From CAXBNB01 sp040222275 (GTDB lineage Bacteria > Bacteroidota > Bacteroidia > Cytophagales > Cyclobacteriaceae): 64,000 nt of DNA. The translations under genes and the position numbers were made by a program. The stretch's first letter is position 1; each line of letters opens with the position of its first letter. Shown piece by piece: positions 26,161 through 35,098 of this stretch. The notes beneath the pieces were generated by a model. It was not told the DNA's origin, did not search any database, and saw only the letters and a list, made by a program, of their open reading frames with translations. The stretch is from contig JAVKDJ010000045.1 of the NCBI GenBank assembly GCA_040222275.1, positions 62,001 through 126,000 of the forward strand, given 5' to 3'.

Positions 26161-27168
26161 TTACACCTGATTGGCGTATCCCAGAATTACGCTCGCCAAA
26201 ATCAAAACAGCCAAACCTGCCAGCAGCAATTTGAATGCCTTACCAGCCCCTTTCCATTCACCAGATCGGTAGGCCCATATATTGCTGATGATCAATGACA
26301 AGGCAAGCAATATGGGCCAGCCAATTACAGGCCCGATCTCACCCAGGAGGGCCGAGCCTTGTCCGTAAACACCCAGGGCTGCAAACCAGCACAGTCCGGC
26401 TATGATCGACCATTTGTAGGGCTTTCCCGATTGGGGCACACTGAATGATGCCCAACTGTTGTTTTTGAACAATAGCACCACGGCATAACCGGCGTTCATC
26501 AAATACGCACCTGCCAGCACGACCACCCAGGCCGCCAGACTGCTGTTGCGCGTAATGACGCCAGAGGCTTCTGCCATCCTGGCCACAGGGGCGGCATTGG
26601 CAAAACCAATGTTAAGAAACGCCGACAATGCACCACATACAGAAGCAATGATCAAACCCTTTACCATATCCCCTGACTGGCCATTTTCTGCTTCTTTCAC
26701 TTTATCACGTTGTATGCCGGCAGCAGCAGTAATGGCCACTCCTACCAGCATGACCAATACACCCGCCAACACTACGGGAAAGGCAGGGTTGGAGGTAGCA
26801 TTGTCCATTTGCAGCAGCGGAATGATACTCCCAACGGATGAGGCCAGCCCCATCACTATGCCATAGGTGAGGGATATCCCTATGTAGGGTATGCTCACAC
26901 CAAACATGATACCACCAATACCCCACAGAAACCCAAACACCATAGCCAACAACACAGCATCTAACGGTGAAGAAAAAATAATCCCAAACAGTCCCGGGAC
27001 AGAAATCAACGCCCACACCAGGGGGAAAAGCAACATCGCGACAGTGGCATGCACCAGCCACCACGACTCCCATTTGAGAGGTGCCATGTATTTCATACCC
27101 ACGCCAAAACTGCCCTGAAAGACACTGGCGAATATTACTAGTAAAAAAGGAAGAAAATTTGTTTCCAC
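26161..27168 (-). CDS. RhaT-type sugar/proton symporter
   Basis: 335 aa, about ten membrane helices, hydrophobic throughout. N-terminal FQGSFGVGMKYMAPLKWESW and the glycine-rich helices (GFLWGIGGIMFGVSIPYIG, LTYGIVMGLASSVGSIIPL) follow the L-rhamnose-proton symporter family. A GTG start is used; the next ATG would delete half of TM1. It lies in a minus-strand operon with aldolase, aldehyde dehydrogenase and enolase-family genes, so it probably imports their sugar. True substrate may be rhamnose or another monosaccharide. Confidence 0.85.
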   Translation of the reverse strand: METNFLPFLLVIFASVFQGSFGVGMKYMAPLKWESWWLVHATVAMLLFPLVWALISVPGLFGIIFSSPLDAVLLAMVFGFLWGIGGIMFGVSIPYIGISLTYGIVMGLASSVGSIIPLLQMDNATSNPAFPVVLAGVLVMLVGVAITAAAGIQRDKVKEAENGQSGDMVKGLIIASVCGALSAFLNIGFANAAPVARMAEASGVITRNSSLAAWVVVLAGAYLMNAGYAVVLLFKNNSWASFSVPQSGKPYKWSIIAGLCWFAALGVYGQGSALLGEIGPVIGWPILLALSLIISNIWAYRSGEWKGAGKAFKLLLAGLAVLILASVILGYANQV

Positions 27169-27223
27169 GATTTGTAAAATTTAGTTGATTGATAAGTTAG
27201 TATTGGGGTTTCGGAGAGTGAAA

Positions 27224-28000
27224 TTATCCGGGAACGGTATTCTTTAATTGGCCATAAATTCCTTTGAAAGCATCCATCAGGATACCGACATCCACCGAAT
27301 AGGATATATACTGCACACCTATTTCATTCCATTTTTTTGCATTTTCCACTGATTCGGTAAACGTACCCACAGCCTTGCCATGCGTTTTGGCCAGGACCAC
27401 AGCTTCCTCCATTTCCCGAACGACCTTGTCATGGTGCACCTGGCCCGGTACACCACACGATTGTGAAAGATCGTATGGCCCAAGGAAAATCACATCTATG
27501 CCGTCCACTGTCAGTATATCCGGTAAATTTTTAAGGCCGGTAACACCCTCAATGTGAATAATGGAGAGTACCGATTCGCTTGCCTTTCCGAAATACTCAG
27601 ACTTTTCGATGGCTGTATAATTGGCAGCACGAACATACCTGCACATGCCCCTTTCCCCCCTAGGGTGAAAAGAAATAGCCCTTGCCACTTTGAGGGCATC
27701 CTCTTTGGTAGAAACCTGTGGTACCTGAATACATTTCACCCCAATATCCAAAGTACGCAGGATCAAAGTCTCGGAATTTTCGGTGACACGCACTACCGGC
27801 GTAATGCCCCTGGCTTCAGCTGCCCTTACCATAGATTGTACAGACTCAATGCTGTGCGCGCCATGCTCCATGTCTATGATCACAAATTCAAAGCCCGCCA
27901 ACCCGGCAATTTCTATAACCGCAGGATCCTGCATCTTGCAGAAAGGCCCATAAACTGGTCTCCCTTCTCCAAGCATTGATTTTAAAGTATTTACGCTCAT
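27224..28000 (-). CDS. HpcH/HpaI-family class II aldolase (2-keto-3-deoxy sugar acid aldolase)
   Basis: 258 aa. Catalytic His46 in FVIIDMEHGAHS, Arg71 (VVRVTEN), metal-binding Glu in IIHIEGVTG and Asp in VIFLGPYDLSQS, all typical of HpaI, GarL and the rhamnonate aldolase YfaU. It splits 2-keto-3-deoxy acids to pyruvate plus an aldehyde. ATG 28000 overlaps the aldehyde dehydrogenase stop by 4 bp. Together with the enolase-family enzyme this suggests a non-phosphorylated sugar-acid route. Substrate chain length and stereochemistry cannot be read. Confidence 0.9.
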   Translation of the reverse strand: MSVNTLKSMLGEGRPVYGPFCKMQDPAVIEIAGLAGFEFVIIDMEHGAHSIESVQSMVRAAEARGITPVVRVTENSETLILRTLDIGVKCIQVPQVSTKEDALKVARAISFHPRGERGMCRYVRAANYTAIEKSEYFGKASESVLSIIHIEGVTGLKNLPDILTVDGIDVIFLGPYDLSQSCGVPGQVHHDKVVREMEEAVVLAKTHGKAVGTFTESVENAKKWNEIGVQYISYSVDVGILMDAFKGIYGQLKNTVPG

Positions 28001-29445
28001 GTCAAAATTGCGGTTGAAATCCTTTTTTTTACCAAATAATCGTCCAGGGCCAGATGAGAGCAGTCATGCCCTATTCCGCTATTTTTTATCCCCCCATGTG
28101 GGAGGTAAATAGAGTATTTTACCCCATTGACCTGGATTTCACCAAACTCCAATGCTTCAGTGAAGCGCTCGATGCGTTTGTGGTTGTTGGTGAAAATATA
28201 AGAGGCCAGTCCATATTCTGTGTCGTTGGCCAATGCCAATACCTCATCGTCAGATTCGAAGCTCATAATCGGTGCAATGGGACCAAAGATCTCCTCTTGG
28301 AACACACGCATATCAGTTGTCGCCGCACTAAGGATCGTGGGTTCTATCCAGTAGCCTTTGTCTTTCCCCTCAGGTACTTTTCCGCCTGTTTCCAGTTTAG
28401 CCCCTTTGTCCAGTGCATCATTGATCAACGAAAACAAACGTTCACGATCTTGAGCTGAAATGACAGGCCCCATGTCAGGGCTGGAATCCTTGCCAAAACC
28501 TAGTTTTAAGCTGCGGGTACGTTTAACATACTCCTCCACAAAATCATCATGAATGCTCTTGTGGATGAATATGCGGTTGGCAGCCACACATATCTGTCCG
28601 CTGTTGCCAAACTTTAGACCGATAGCCAAATTGAGGGCAGTTTCTATGTCGGCATCTTCAAATACTATGAAAGGGGCATTCCCACCGAGTTCCATTCCCA
28701 TTTTTTTTATCGAAGTGGCCCCATCCGCTATGATCCTCAATCCCGTTTTGGTTGACCCAATCATGGTCAGCACGTTGGTTTTTTTACTCTTTGTCAGCAC
28801 ATCGGCCACTTCCCCTACAGGCCCTGAGAGGATATTCACCACCCCCGCAGGAAAATTAATGTCATGCATGATTTTACCCAGCAAATAAGCTGATAGCGGG
28901 GACCGCTCCGATGGCTTGATGATCAGGCTACATCCAGCAGCCAATGCCGGCCCAAGCTTAAAACCTACATTGAGCAATGGAAAATTCCAGGCGAGGTAGG
29001 CTACCGCTACTCCAGCAGGCCGATGGACCATTTTATGCGTATGGGTATTTTCATAATCAGGGATTTGTTCTTCCCGATAGTTTTTCATGGCATTGGGATA
29101 CCACTCCAGGCTATTGACAACCGCTTCAATGTCTTCCCATGCCCCTTCGTAAGTTTTTCCCATTTCGTAGATCATGGCCTGCCTCAGTAGGTCTTCATGG
29201 TCCAGGACTGCCTTTCTCAATTTCATCATCCATTTGGTGCGCTCGGCCAGGGACAATTTAGACCAAAAGGCAAATCCCTTCTGAGCTGCATCCAGTGCCA
29301 TTTCAGCATCTGTAGCCCCTGCCTCAGCTATTGTGGCTATGGGCTCCCCGGTGGCGGGGCATATTACTTCACTGGTGGTTCCGTTTGCGGCATCCACCAG
29401 TTTACCATCTATGTAAAGTTTATGGTATCCAAAATCCATCTTCAT
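27997..29445 (-). CDS. NAD(P)-dependent aldehyde dehydrogenase
   Basis: 482 aa, normal ALDH length. Asn154 (LAWNFPL), cofactor loop GSTKTG, general base Glu252 (MELGGNAPFIVF) and nucleophile Cys286 (GNSGQICVAANR) are present. The ending HGGIKNSGIGHDCSHLALDD differs from lactaldehyde dehydrogenase AldA endings that I know. It could oxidise a sugar aldehyde (for example 3,6-anhydrogalactose), lactaldehyde or a semialdehyde such as alpha-ketoglutaric semialdehyde. It is the only ALDH in the window and is coupled to the aldolase by a 4-bp overlap. Confidence 0.9.
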   Translation of the reverse strand: MKMDFGYHKLYIDGKLVDAANGTTSEVICPATGEPIATIAEAGATDAEMALDAAQKGFAFWSKLSLAERTKWMMKLRKAVLDHEDLLRQAMIYEMGKTYEGAWEDIEAVVNSLEWYPNAMKNYREEQIPDYENTHTHKMVHRPAGVAVAYLAWNFPLLNVGFKLGPALAAGCSLIIKPSERSPLSAYLLGKIMHDINFPAGVVNILSGPVGEVADVLTKSKKTNVLTMIGSTKTGLRIIADGATSIKKMGMELGGNAPFIVFEDADIETALNLAIGLKFGNSGQICVAANRIFIHKSIHDDFVEEYVKRTRSLKLGFGKDSSPDMGPVISAQDRERLFSLINDALDKGAKLETGGKVPEGKDKGYWIEPTILSAATTDMRVFQEEIFGPIAPIMSFESDDEVLALANDTEYGLASYIFTNNHKRIERFTEALEFGEIQVNGVKYSIYLPHGGIKNSGIGHDCSHLALDDYLVKKRISTAILT

Positions 29446-29460
29446 TCTTGCTTGTAAAGG

Positions 29461-30618
29461 CTATATATACTTGTAATTGTTTTCAGTTTTCGATTGGGAA
29501 AATTTGCACAAGGCATCTTCATCCACTTCAATGCCCAGTCCAGGCCTGTCCGGCACGTCTATCATTCCGTTTTTAAGCTCTATGGCCGGAGAGCTGAGCT
29601 GCTCTCTTATAGCGTTTTCGGTCCTGTCGTACTCCATGTAAAAATCCGGGGTAAAAAGCCTTCCGGGCAGGTCTTCCAGGTTTGATATGAAATGCAAAGC
29701 CGTATGGATGGCTATGCCTGTGCCCCATGTGTGTGGAATTACCTCGATTCCATAAGTGCTTGCCAGGGTGGCAATGCGCTTGGCTTCAGTAAGGCCCCCG
29801 CAGGCACAGATGTCCAGCTGCAATATGTCCACCGACCTGTTGTCCAGCAATTGATGAAACCCAAACCTCAGGTATTCACACTCACCACCAGCAATTGGGA
29901 TGGTGGTGCGCTCGCGGAGTTCCCGATAGTGCTTATAAAATTCCGGCGAAACGGGCTCTTCAAACCAGGAAATATTGAAAGGCTCTATCAATCGGCAAAG
30001 CTCCACGGCTTCACGCAAAGAGTAGGCGTGGTTGGCATCCACCATTAGTTTCATGTCGTCTCCTATTGCCTCACGTACCTTTTTTACATTTTCAAAATCT
30101 TCCTTTATGGTCAGCCCGACTTTCATTTTAATGGCTTTAAATCCCTGGTCCACATAAGTCAGCGCCTCATCGGCAAGCTTTTCGGCCAGGGAGTCACTTT
30201 TGGAAAAATAAAGGCCCGTGGCATACGGCCTTACCTGGCCCCTGTGCTTGCCCCCCAACAGGAGATTGACCGGTTGACCAAAAGCTTTGCCTTTTATATC
30301 CCAAAGTGCTATATCTATACAACTGACAGATGCCATCAACACCCCCCTTCTGGCGAAATCGAGGGTTTTTCGGTACATTTCATACCACAATGTTTCGTTT
30401 TGCAGAGGGTTTTTGCCTATGAGCAATGGCTCCAGAAATTTGACCCCTTGTTGGATGATCCTGGCAGGGCCATACCCCTCTCCCCAGCCCACAATACCAT
30501 CGTCAGTAGTTATTTTAACAATGCAGATGTTGCGCTCTGAATACTCCCATTGAGAGAAGAAAAACATCTCCGTGAGCTTATCTGTCAATATGAATGTTTC
30601 GATTTTTATAATTTTCAT
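29461..30618 (-). CDS. Enolase-superfamily sugar-acid dehydratase or cycloisomerase (MR subgroup)
   Basis: 385 aa from ATG 30618; an upstream in-frame start at 30669 would add 17 unlikely residues. The capping domain is followed by the TIM barrel with K164-x-K166 (AIKMKVG), metal ligands D194 (VDANHAY), E220 (WFEEPVSP), E246 (AGGECEY), and the D269/H296 dyad (LQLDICACGG; VIPHTWGTG). This is the mandelate-racemase subgroup. Candidates include rhamnonate or galactonate dehydratase and 3,6-anhydrogalactonate cycloisomerase. First gene of the operon, divergent from the AraC regulator. Confidence 0.88.
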   Translation of the reverse strand: MKIIKIETFILTDKLTEMFFFSQWEYSERNICIVKITTDDGIVGWGEGYGPARIIQQGVKFLEPLLIGKNPLQNETLWYEMYRKTLDFARRGVLMASVSCIDIALWDIKGKAFGQPVNLLLGGKHRGQVRPYATGLYFSKSDSLAEKLADEALTYVDQGFKAIKMKVGLTIKEDFENVKKVREAIGDDMKLMVDANHAYSLREAVELCRLIEPFNISWFEEPVSPEFYKHYRELRERTTIPIAGGECEYLRFGFHQLLDNRSVDILQLDICACGGLTEAKRIATLASTYGIEVIPHTWGTGIAIHTALHFISNLEDLPGRLFTPDFYMEYDRTENAIREQLSSPAIELKNGMIDVPDRPGLGIEVDEDALCKFSQSKTENNYKYI

Positions 30619-30674
30619 AAAGCAAATATTGCACGATAGCGTTTGAATCAGGGGCACACGTTTATCCAATACTA

Positions 30675-30688
30675 GACGAATTTTACCC
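30675..30688. promoter_or_regulatory. Candidate AraC operator between divergent enolase and araC genes
   Basis: GACGAATTTTACCC, which is GGGTAAAATTCGTC on the minus strand. Similar GGGTAAAWT sites occur upstream of gntP, the second GH127, the second sulfatase and the other AraC gene. Binding is inferred from recurrence. Confidence 0.45.
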
Positions 30689-30790
30689 TAATGTATGACC
30701 AATTGAAAAAAATGACGTTAATTAGTGTTCATAAATAAAATGAGTGCCTGTCAAGGTTTGGTCAGGCCATTCGAAAAACACTGATAGAAA

Positions 30791-31663
30791 ATGGAATTAA
30801 TTTACAAGAAAGAGGAAAATGCCGCAGTGGATTCTTTTTTTGTAAAAAGAGTCAAAGAACCTGTATTGGACATCAACTGGCATTTTCATGAAGAGTATGA
30901 AATCATCTACATTCTGAAAGGCCAGGGCGTACGGCTGGTTGGCGACAACATATCCAATTTCCGTCCTGGAGAATTGGTGTTAGTAGGCCCGAATGTGCCC
31001 CACCTTTGGCGCACGACCAAGAAGGTGCACTCTGTAGATCGCATCATTATAAAATTTGATGGTCAGCCTGGTGGTATCAACATATTTTCACTGCCCGAAT
31101 TCTCCAAAGTAAAGGAATTGCTGCAGCATGCGGAAACTGGTATTTCGTTTGGCCAGGAAACCAGAGAGAAAGTGGAAAACCTGATAGTGGAATTGTCTGG
31201 TGCATCAGGTGTAAATAAACTGGTGAACCTAATGAGCATCTTAAACATTATGTCCACAAGTACAGACACGGAGGCACTCTCCAGTCCTTATGTAAAAGTA
31301 GCCCCGCACCATGTAGAGGCGGATCGGCTTTCCAAGGTAATTTCCTACATCTCCGAAAACTACAACAAAGACCTGGTATTGGATGATGTGGCCAATATTG
31401 CCTCCATGACGATGCAGTCATTTTGTAGGTTTTTCAAGAAGCGGACCAACAAAACCTTTGTCCAATTCCTAAATGAATACAGGATCGGAAAAGCCTGTGT
31501 TTTATTGATAGAAAACAAAATGACCATATCGGAAATTTGCTACGACCTGGGCTACAACTCCACAACCAATTTCAACCGGGTTTTCAGAAGGCAATATGCC
31601 TGTACACCCATGGAGTACAGGAGAAAATATGCGCAGGCTGACCCAGGCCTTGTTTTGGGATAA
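30791..31663 (+). CDS. AraC-family transcriptional regulator
   Basis: 290 aa. N-terminal cupin-like sensor (HFHEEYEIIYILKGQGVRLV, RPGELVLVGPNVPHLW) with conserved histidines. The C-terminal AraC DNA-binding domain has two HTH units (VANIASMTMQSFCRFFKKRT and ISEICYDLGYNSTTNFNRVF) and ends in PMEYRRKYA. It is divergent from the catabolic operon and upstream of gntP, so it probably controls both. Its architecture closely parallels the AraC gene 54964-55842. Confidence 0.92.
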   Translation: MELIYKKEENAAVDSFFVKRVKEPVLDINWHFHEEYEIIYILKGQGVRLVGDNISNFRPGELVLVGPNVPHLWRTTKKVHSVDRIIIKFDGQPGGINIFSLPEFSKVKELLQHAETGISFGQETREKVENLIVELSGASGVNKLVNLMSILNIMSTSTDTEALSSPYVKVAPHHVEADRLSKVISYISENYNKDLVLDDVANIASMTMQSFCRFFKKRTNKTFVQFLNEYRIGKACVLLIENKMTISEICYDLGYNSTTNFNRVFRRQYACTPMEYRRKYAQADPGLVLG

Positions 31664-31729
31664 TGGTAATGATAGATGCAAATCCCTAAACGATATCAAA
31701 AGATTGAATTGGAGGTTTTACAAACCACC

Positions 31730-31738
31730 ATTTTACCC
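31730..31738. promoter_or_regulatory. GGGTAAAAT site upstream of gntP
   Basis: ATTTTACCC (GGGTAAAAT on the minus strand), 20 nt before the gntP start codon. Part of the recurring motif set proposed as AraC operators. Confidence 0.4.
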
Positions 31739-31758
31739 ACATTAACCCTACACCCACT

Positions 31759-33087
31759 ATGCTATTCAATTTAGCTGCCATTCTGGTTATACTTCTGCTC
31801 CTGATATTTTCTATTTCAAAATGGAAAATGCACCCCTTCGTGGCGCTCATACTTGCGGCGCTATTTCTAGGGTTGCTCGTTGGAATAGATGGAAAAAAAA
31901 CGGTAGAGGTTTTGCTTGAAGGGTTTGGTGCCACATTAAAATGGATAGCGATTGTAGTGATACTTGGTGCGTTCATTGGAGAAGTACTTAATGAAACAGG
32001 AGGGGCTATTAGGATTTCAGAAAAAATCCTGAAGTGGGTAGGACAAAAGAGGTTGCCCTGGGCTATGGGGCTGACTGGCTATCTGGTATCCATCCCGGTT
32101 TTTGTGGATGTGGCTTACATACTTTTCCAACCCATCACTGAAGCCCTGTCCAAAAGGAGCAACACACCCGTCTTGGTGGTAGGCCTGGCCCTTACAGCCG
32201 GCCTTACAGTTTCGCACACCCTCATGCCCCCTACCCCGGGCCCTTTGGCTGTGGCCTCTTTGTTGGAAGCTGACATAGGTCGCTTACTCCTTATCAACTC
32301 CTTTGTGGCCCTATTCGTGGTGAGTGGCGGTGTATTGTGGGCCAAATGGCACTGCCAAAAATTCCGTTTGCCTTTTGACGACACCCCATTGGAAACCAAT
32401 TCGGAAAAGGATATCGGAACTCCCGTTGCAAAAAATACCTCTGTGGTAATGGACCTGCTCCCCATTCTGGTGCCCATATTCCTGATGGGGACCGGGGCAT
32501 TTTTAGGATCAGGCACGGGAGCTGTTGGAAAAACCATTGCCCTACTCAGTACCCCCATGGTAGCGGTGTTAATAGGTGCCGGCATTGCAGCAGTGCAATA
32601 TACCAGGAGCCATCCTCCGAGCCGTTTAAATAGCCTGGTGGAGGCAGCTATTGTCAAATCAGCGCTTGTGATTATGATCACCGGGGCAGGTGGGTCTTTT
32701 GGCTATGTCATTAGGGAATCAGGAGTGCAGGACTCCCTGGGCCAGTATTTTTCAAGCCTGCCCTATCTCGGGTTTTTATTGCCTTTTATCATAGCTGCCG
32801 TATTGACAAGCGCTACCGGATCGATCACTGTTTCCCTCATTGGGGCGTCATCTATCCTCGGTCCTATGGCAGGAGGTATGCCCTATTCACCTGAGATCAT
32901 GGCGGCCCTGATTGGATGCGGGTCATTTTGTGTCTTTCATGCCAACTCCAGCTTTTTTTGGCTGCTCAACCGGCTTCACAATGTTCCTGTAAACACCCTG
33001 TATAAAACTTATACCCTGCAATCACTGGTCATGGGGCTTTGCGGTTTGCTGGGGATTGTCATTTTGTATATATGCGGCATCAAATGA
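31759..33087 (+). CDS. GntP-family gluconate/sugar-acid:H+ symporter
   Basis: 442 aa, about twelve membrane helices. Family signatures include MHPFVALILAALFLGLLVG near the N-terminus, SIPVFVDVAYILFQPI, HTLMPPTPGPLAVASLL and the C-terminal ITGAGGSFGYVIRESG. It takes up gluconate-like acids by proton symport. Next to the AraC gene and opposite the enolase/ALDH/aldolase operon, it probably imports a sugar acid for that route. Confidence 0.93.
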   Translation: MLFNLAAILVILLLLIFSISKWKMHPFVALILAALFLGLLVGIDGKKTVEVLLEGFGATLKWIAIVVILGAFIGEVLNETGGAIRISEKILKWVGQKRLPWAMGLTGYLVSIPVFVDVAYILFQPITEALSKRSNTPVLVVGLALTAGLTVSHTLMPPTPGPLAVASLLEADIGRLLLINSFVALFVVSGGVLWAKWHCQKFRLPFDDTPLETNSEKDIGTPVAKNTSVVMDLLPILVPIFLMGTGAFLGSGTGAVGKTIALLSTPMVAVLIGAGIAAVQYTRSHPPSRLNSLVEAAIVKSALVIMITGAGGSFGYVIRESGVQDSLGQYFSSLPYLGFLLPFIIAAVLTSATGSITVSLIGASSILGPMAGGMPYSPEIMAALIGCGSFCVFHANSSFFWLLNRLHNVPVNTLYKTYTLQSLVMGLCGLLGIVILYICGIK

Positions 33088-33198
33088 AAACTATGACGAA
33101 AGAAAAATTGAAAGCCCTGGTTTTCAGGCCGACACGGCATCATTTATCCAAGAATATCTGATGTTTTTGTAGTAACTTAACACGAGGTGAAAAAGATT

Positions 33199-33786
33199 AT
33201 GGATGCGGATATTGCATTATTTGGAAAAGTAAAACAAGGCAGCATTGCTTCCTTTGAATTAATATTTGACAAATATTACCAGCAACTCTGTGCCTTTAGC
33301 AATTTGTACCTTAAAGACCATGAAACTGCCAAAGAAGTGGTCTCGGACGTATTTTCATATATTTGGCTCAAAAGGGAACAAATTGACCTCAAGGCAAATT
33401 TGCGTTCTTATTTATTCCGGTCTGTAAAGAATTTGTCGATTACCAGAAAGAGGGGCATGAAAGTGATGACCCAGGGAATGGACGAAGTATCACCGGAGGC
33501 GGCTCTTTCATACGAACATGCCGATAGTGAGATCCTTTCCACAGAATTTGAAAAAGAGCTGGAGGGAATCATCGAGAAAATGCCCAAACAAAGGCAGCTA
33601 ATTTTCAGGATGAGCCGGCTTCAGGGGCTGAGCTACAACGAGATAGCCATAGATTTATCTATTTCTCCAAGAACGGTACAAAACCACATGGTGGAAGCTG
33701 TCAAGTATATGTCATCATTCAGGAAACACCTGATGCAGCTGGCTACCCATTTGGGACTGCTTTTTATCAGCTACGTTTTTGTTTAA
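33199..33786 (+). CDS. ECF RNA polymerase sigma factor
   Basis: 195 aa from ATG 33199, with GAGG at 33184-33187 upstream; a GTG at 33187 is possible. Sigma-2 region FELIFDKYYQQLCAFSNLYL, with KEVVSDVFSYIWLKR at region 2.4. Sigma-4 HTH is LQGLSYNEIAIDLSISPRTV. This is the Bacteroidota ECF group that sits with FecR and SusC/D; FecR follows after 115 bp. It presumably drives the SusC/D genes on a substrate signal. Confidence 0.92.
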   Translation: MDADIALFGKVKQGSIASFELIFDKYYQQLCAFSNLYLKDHETAKEVVSDVFSYIWLKREQIDLKANLRSYLFRSVKNLSITRKRGMKVMTQGMDEVSPEAALSYEHADSEILSTEFEKELEGIIEKMPKQRQLIFRMSRLQGLSYNEIAIDLSISPRTVQNHMVEAVKYMSSFRKHLMQLATHLGLLFISYVFV

Positions 33787-33901
33787 AGTTTCAACTCCTG
33801 TTCGCCATGAGCCATACTTTTTCAACTTTTTTTATTTTTTTTCAATTTCGACTAGTAGGTCGGTTTCTGTTTTATCGTCTTTAAAAATGTAAGACTTAAT
33901 C

Positions 33902-34945
33902 ATGGAAAAGAACGATTTTCATTTATTGGCTTCAAAGTACCTCTCGGGAGAAATAAAAGAGGCAGAACAAAAAGAACTCGAAAAGCTTTTGACTAAAGAT
34001 TCACATCAGGAACAATTCGAATGGCTCAAAGGGGCCTGGAACAATGCCCTGGGCGACCAGCAGGAATTTGACCTGGACGAAGGAAAAATTCTCACTGCAA
34101 AAAAAATTACACTCGAAGACGAATCCTTTGAATTTAACAACAATGGATCAGGACTTGGCCACAGGTCAATATGGTCCAGTACTATGTTAAAAATAGCTGC
34201 TTCTATCCTGCTTGTCGCTTCCATGGCCTACCTGTATTTCAATCTTGATACACAAAGTGGCGATACATTGGCCACAGCCCAATGGAAAACTACAGAGACG
34301 GCCTCCGGGCAGCTTTCCACCATCACATTTTCAGATGGGTCCAAAGCTATACTGAATGCCGAAAGTAAACTGTCCAGGCCGTCCATATTCAGTGATACAC
34401 TCAGGATAGTGGAATTGGAAGGTGAGGCCTATTTCGAAATTGCCAAAGACAAAAGCAGGCCATTCGTAGTAAAGACCAAACACGTGAGTACCAATGTACT
34501 TGGAACAAAATTCAATGTAATGGCCTTTCCCGAAGAAGAAACGGTGAATGTATCGCTCATAGAAGGAAGCGTGGATGTGGTAAGCCACAACGAAGCAGGC
34601 AATGATATTGGCCATTTTTTACTAAAACCTGAAGAACAGGTGGTCATACATACGGTATCCAAAGAAGGCATTACAAGACGCATCGACCCGGAACAAGTGA
34701 TCGGCTGGAAAGACAATATTTTCACTTTCGACAATGTAAGGATGGAAGTAGTGATCAAGGCGGTCAAAAGAAGGTACGGGGTTGACATAGTAGTGAAAAA
34801 CCAAAACATCAACAATTGCCTGATAAAAACCAGTTTCAGGAATTTATCATTGAGGGCTATGCTGGAAACCCTGACGTTTGCAACAAATGCGTCTTACGAA
34901 ATACAAAAAGAAAAAATCATTTTGACCGGAGACGGTTGTAACTGA
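33902..34945 (+). CDS. FecR-family anti-sigma regulator (DUF4974 C-terminus)
   Basis: 347 aa. The cytosolic N-terminus (ASKYLSGEIKEAEQKELEKL) should hold the sigma factor. One membrane helix ~98-118 (LKIAASILLVASMAYLYF). Periplasmic FecR domain ~130-250 (TITFSDGSKAILNAESKL, GEAYFEIAKDKSRPFVV, TNVLGTKFNVMAF), then DUF4974 ~270-345 (NVRMEVVIKAVKRRYGVDI). It transmits occupancy of the SusC receptor to the ECF sigma. A hairpin with T-run separates it from susC. Confidence 0.93.
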   Translation: MEKNDFHLLASKYLSGEIKEAEQKELEKLLTKDSHQEQFEWLKGAWNNALGDQQEFDLDEGKILTAKKITLEDESFEFNNNGSGLGHRSIWSSTMLKIAASILLVASMAYLYFNLDTQSGDTLATAQWKTTETASGQLSTITFSDGSKAILNAESKLSRPSIFSDTLRIVELEGEAYFEIAKDKSRPFVVKTKHVSTNVLGTKFNVMAFPEEETVNVSLIEGSVDVVSHNEAGNDIGHFLLKPEEQVVIHTVSKEGITRRIDPEQVIGWKDNIFTFDNVRMEVVIKAVKRRYGVDIVVKNQNINNCLIKTSFRNLSLRAMLETLTFATNASYEIQKEKIILTGDGCN

Positions 34946-35010
34946 TAAACCAACTATTCAGAATTTAATAAAAAAAAATTGCCTATGACAGATCAAAAAT
35001 GACATAAAAA

Positions 35011-35060
35011 AAAGAAGAGTTCGACTTCTGGCGGTTGTCCTAAACTCTTCTTTGATTTTT
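35011..35060 (+). terminator. Hairpin/T-run in the fecR-susC gap (terminator or attenuator)
   Basis: AAAGAAGAGTT (35011-35021) pairs perfectly with AACTCTTCTTT (35043-35053), with an inner GAC/GTC, then GATTTTT. It ends ~40 nt before the susC ATG. That is too little room for an ordinary promoter between it and susC, so it may lie in the susC leader and act as an attenuator. Confidence 0.7.
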
Positions 35061-35098
35061 CTAACAAAACTAAGTTTCATTAAAAACATTACAAAACT

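Noticed and set aside
33093..33161. 22-codon frame MTKEKLKALVFRPTRHHLS... between gntP and the sigma gene
   Set aside because: Too short, no recognisable family; may be chance or a leftover of a lost gene.
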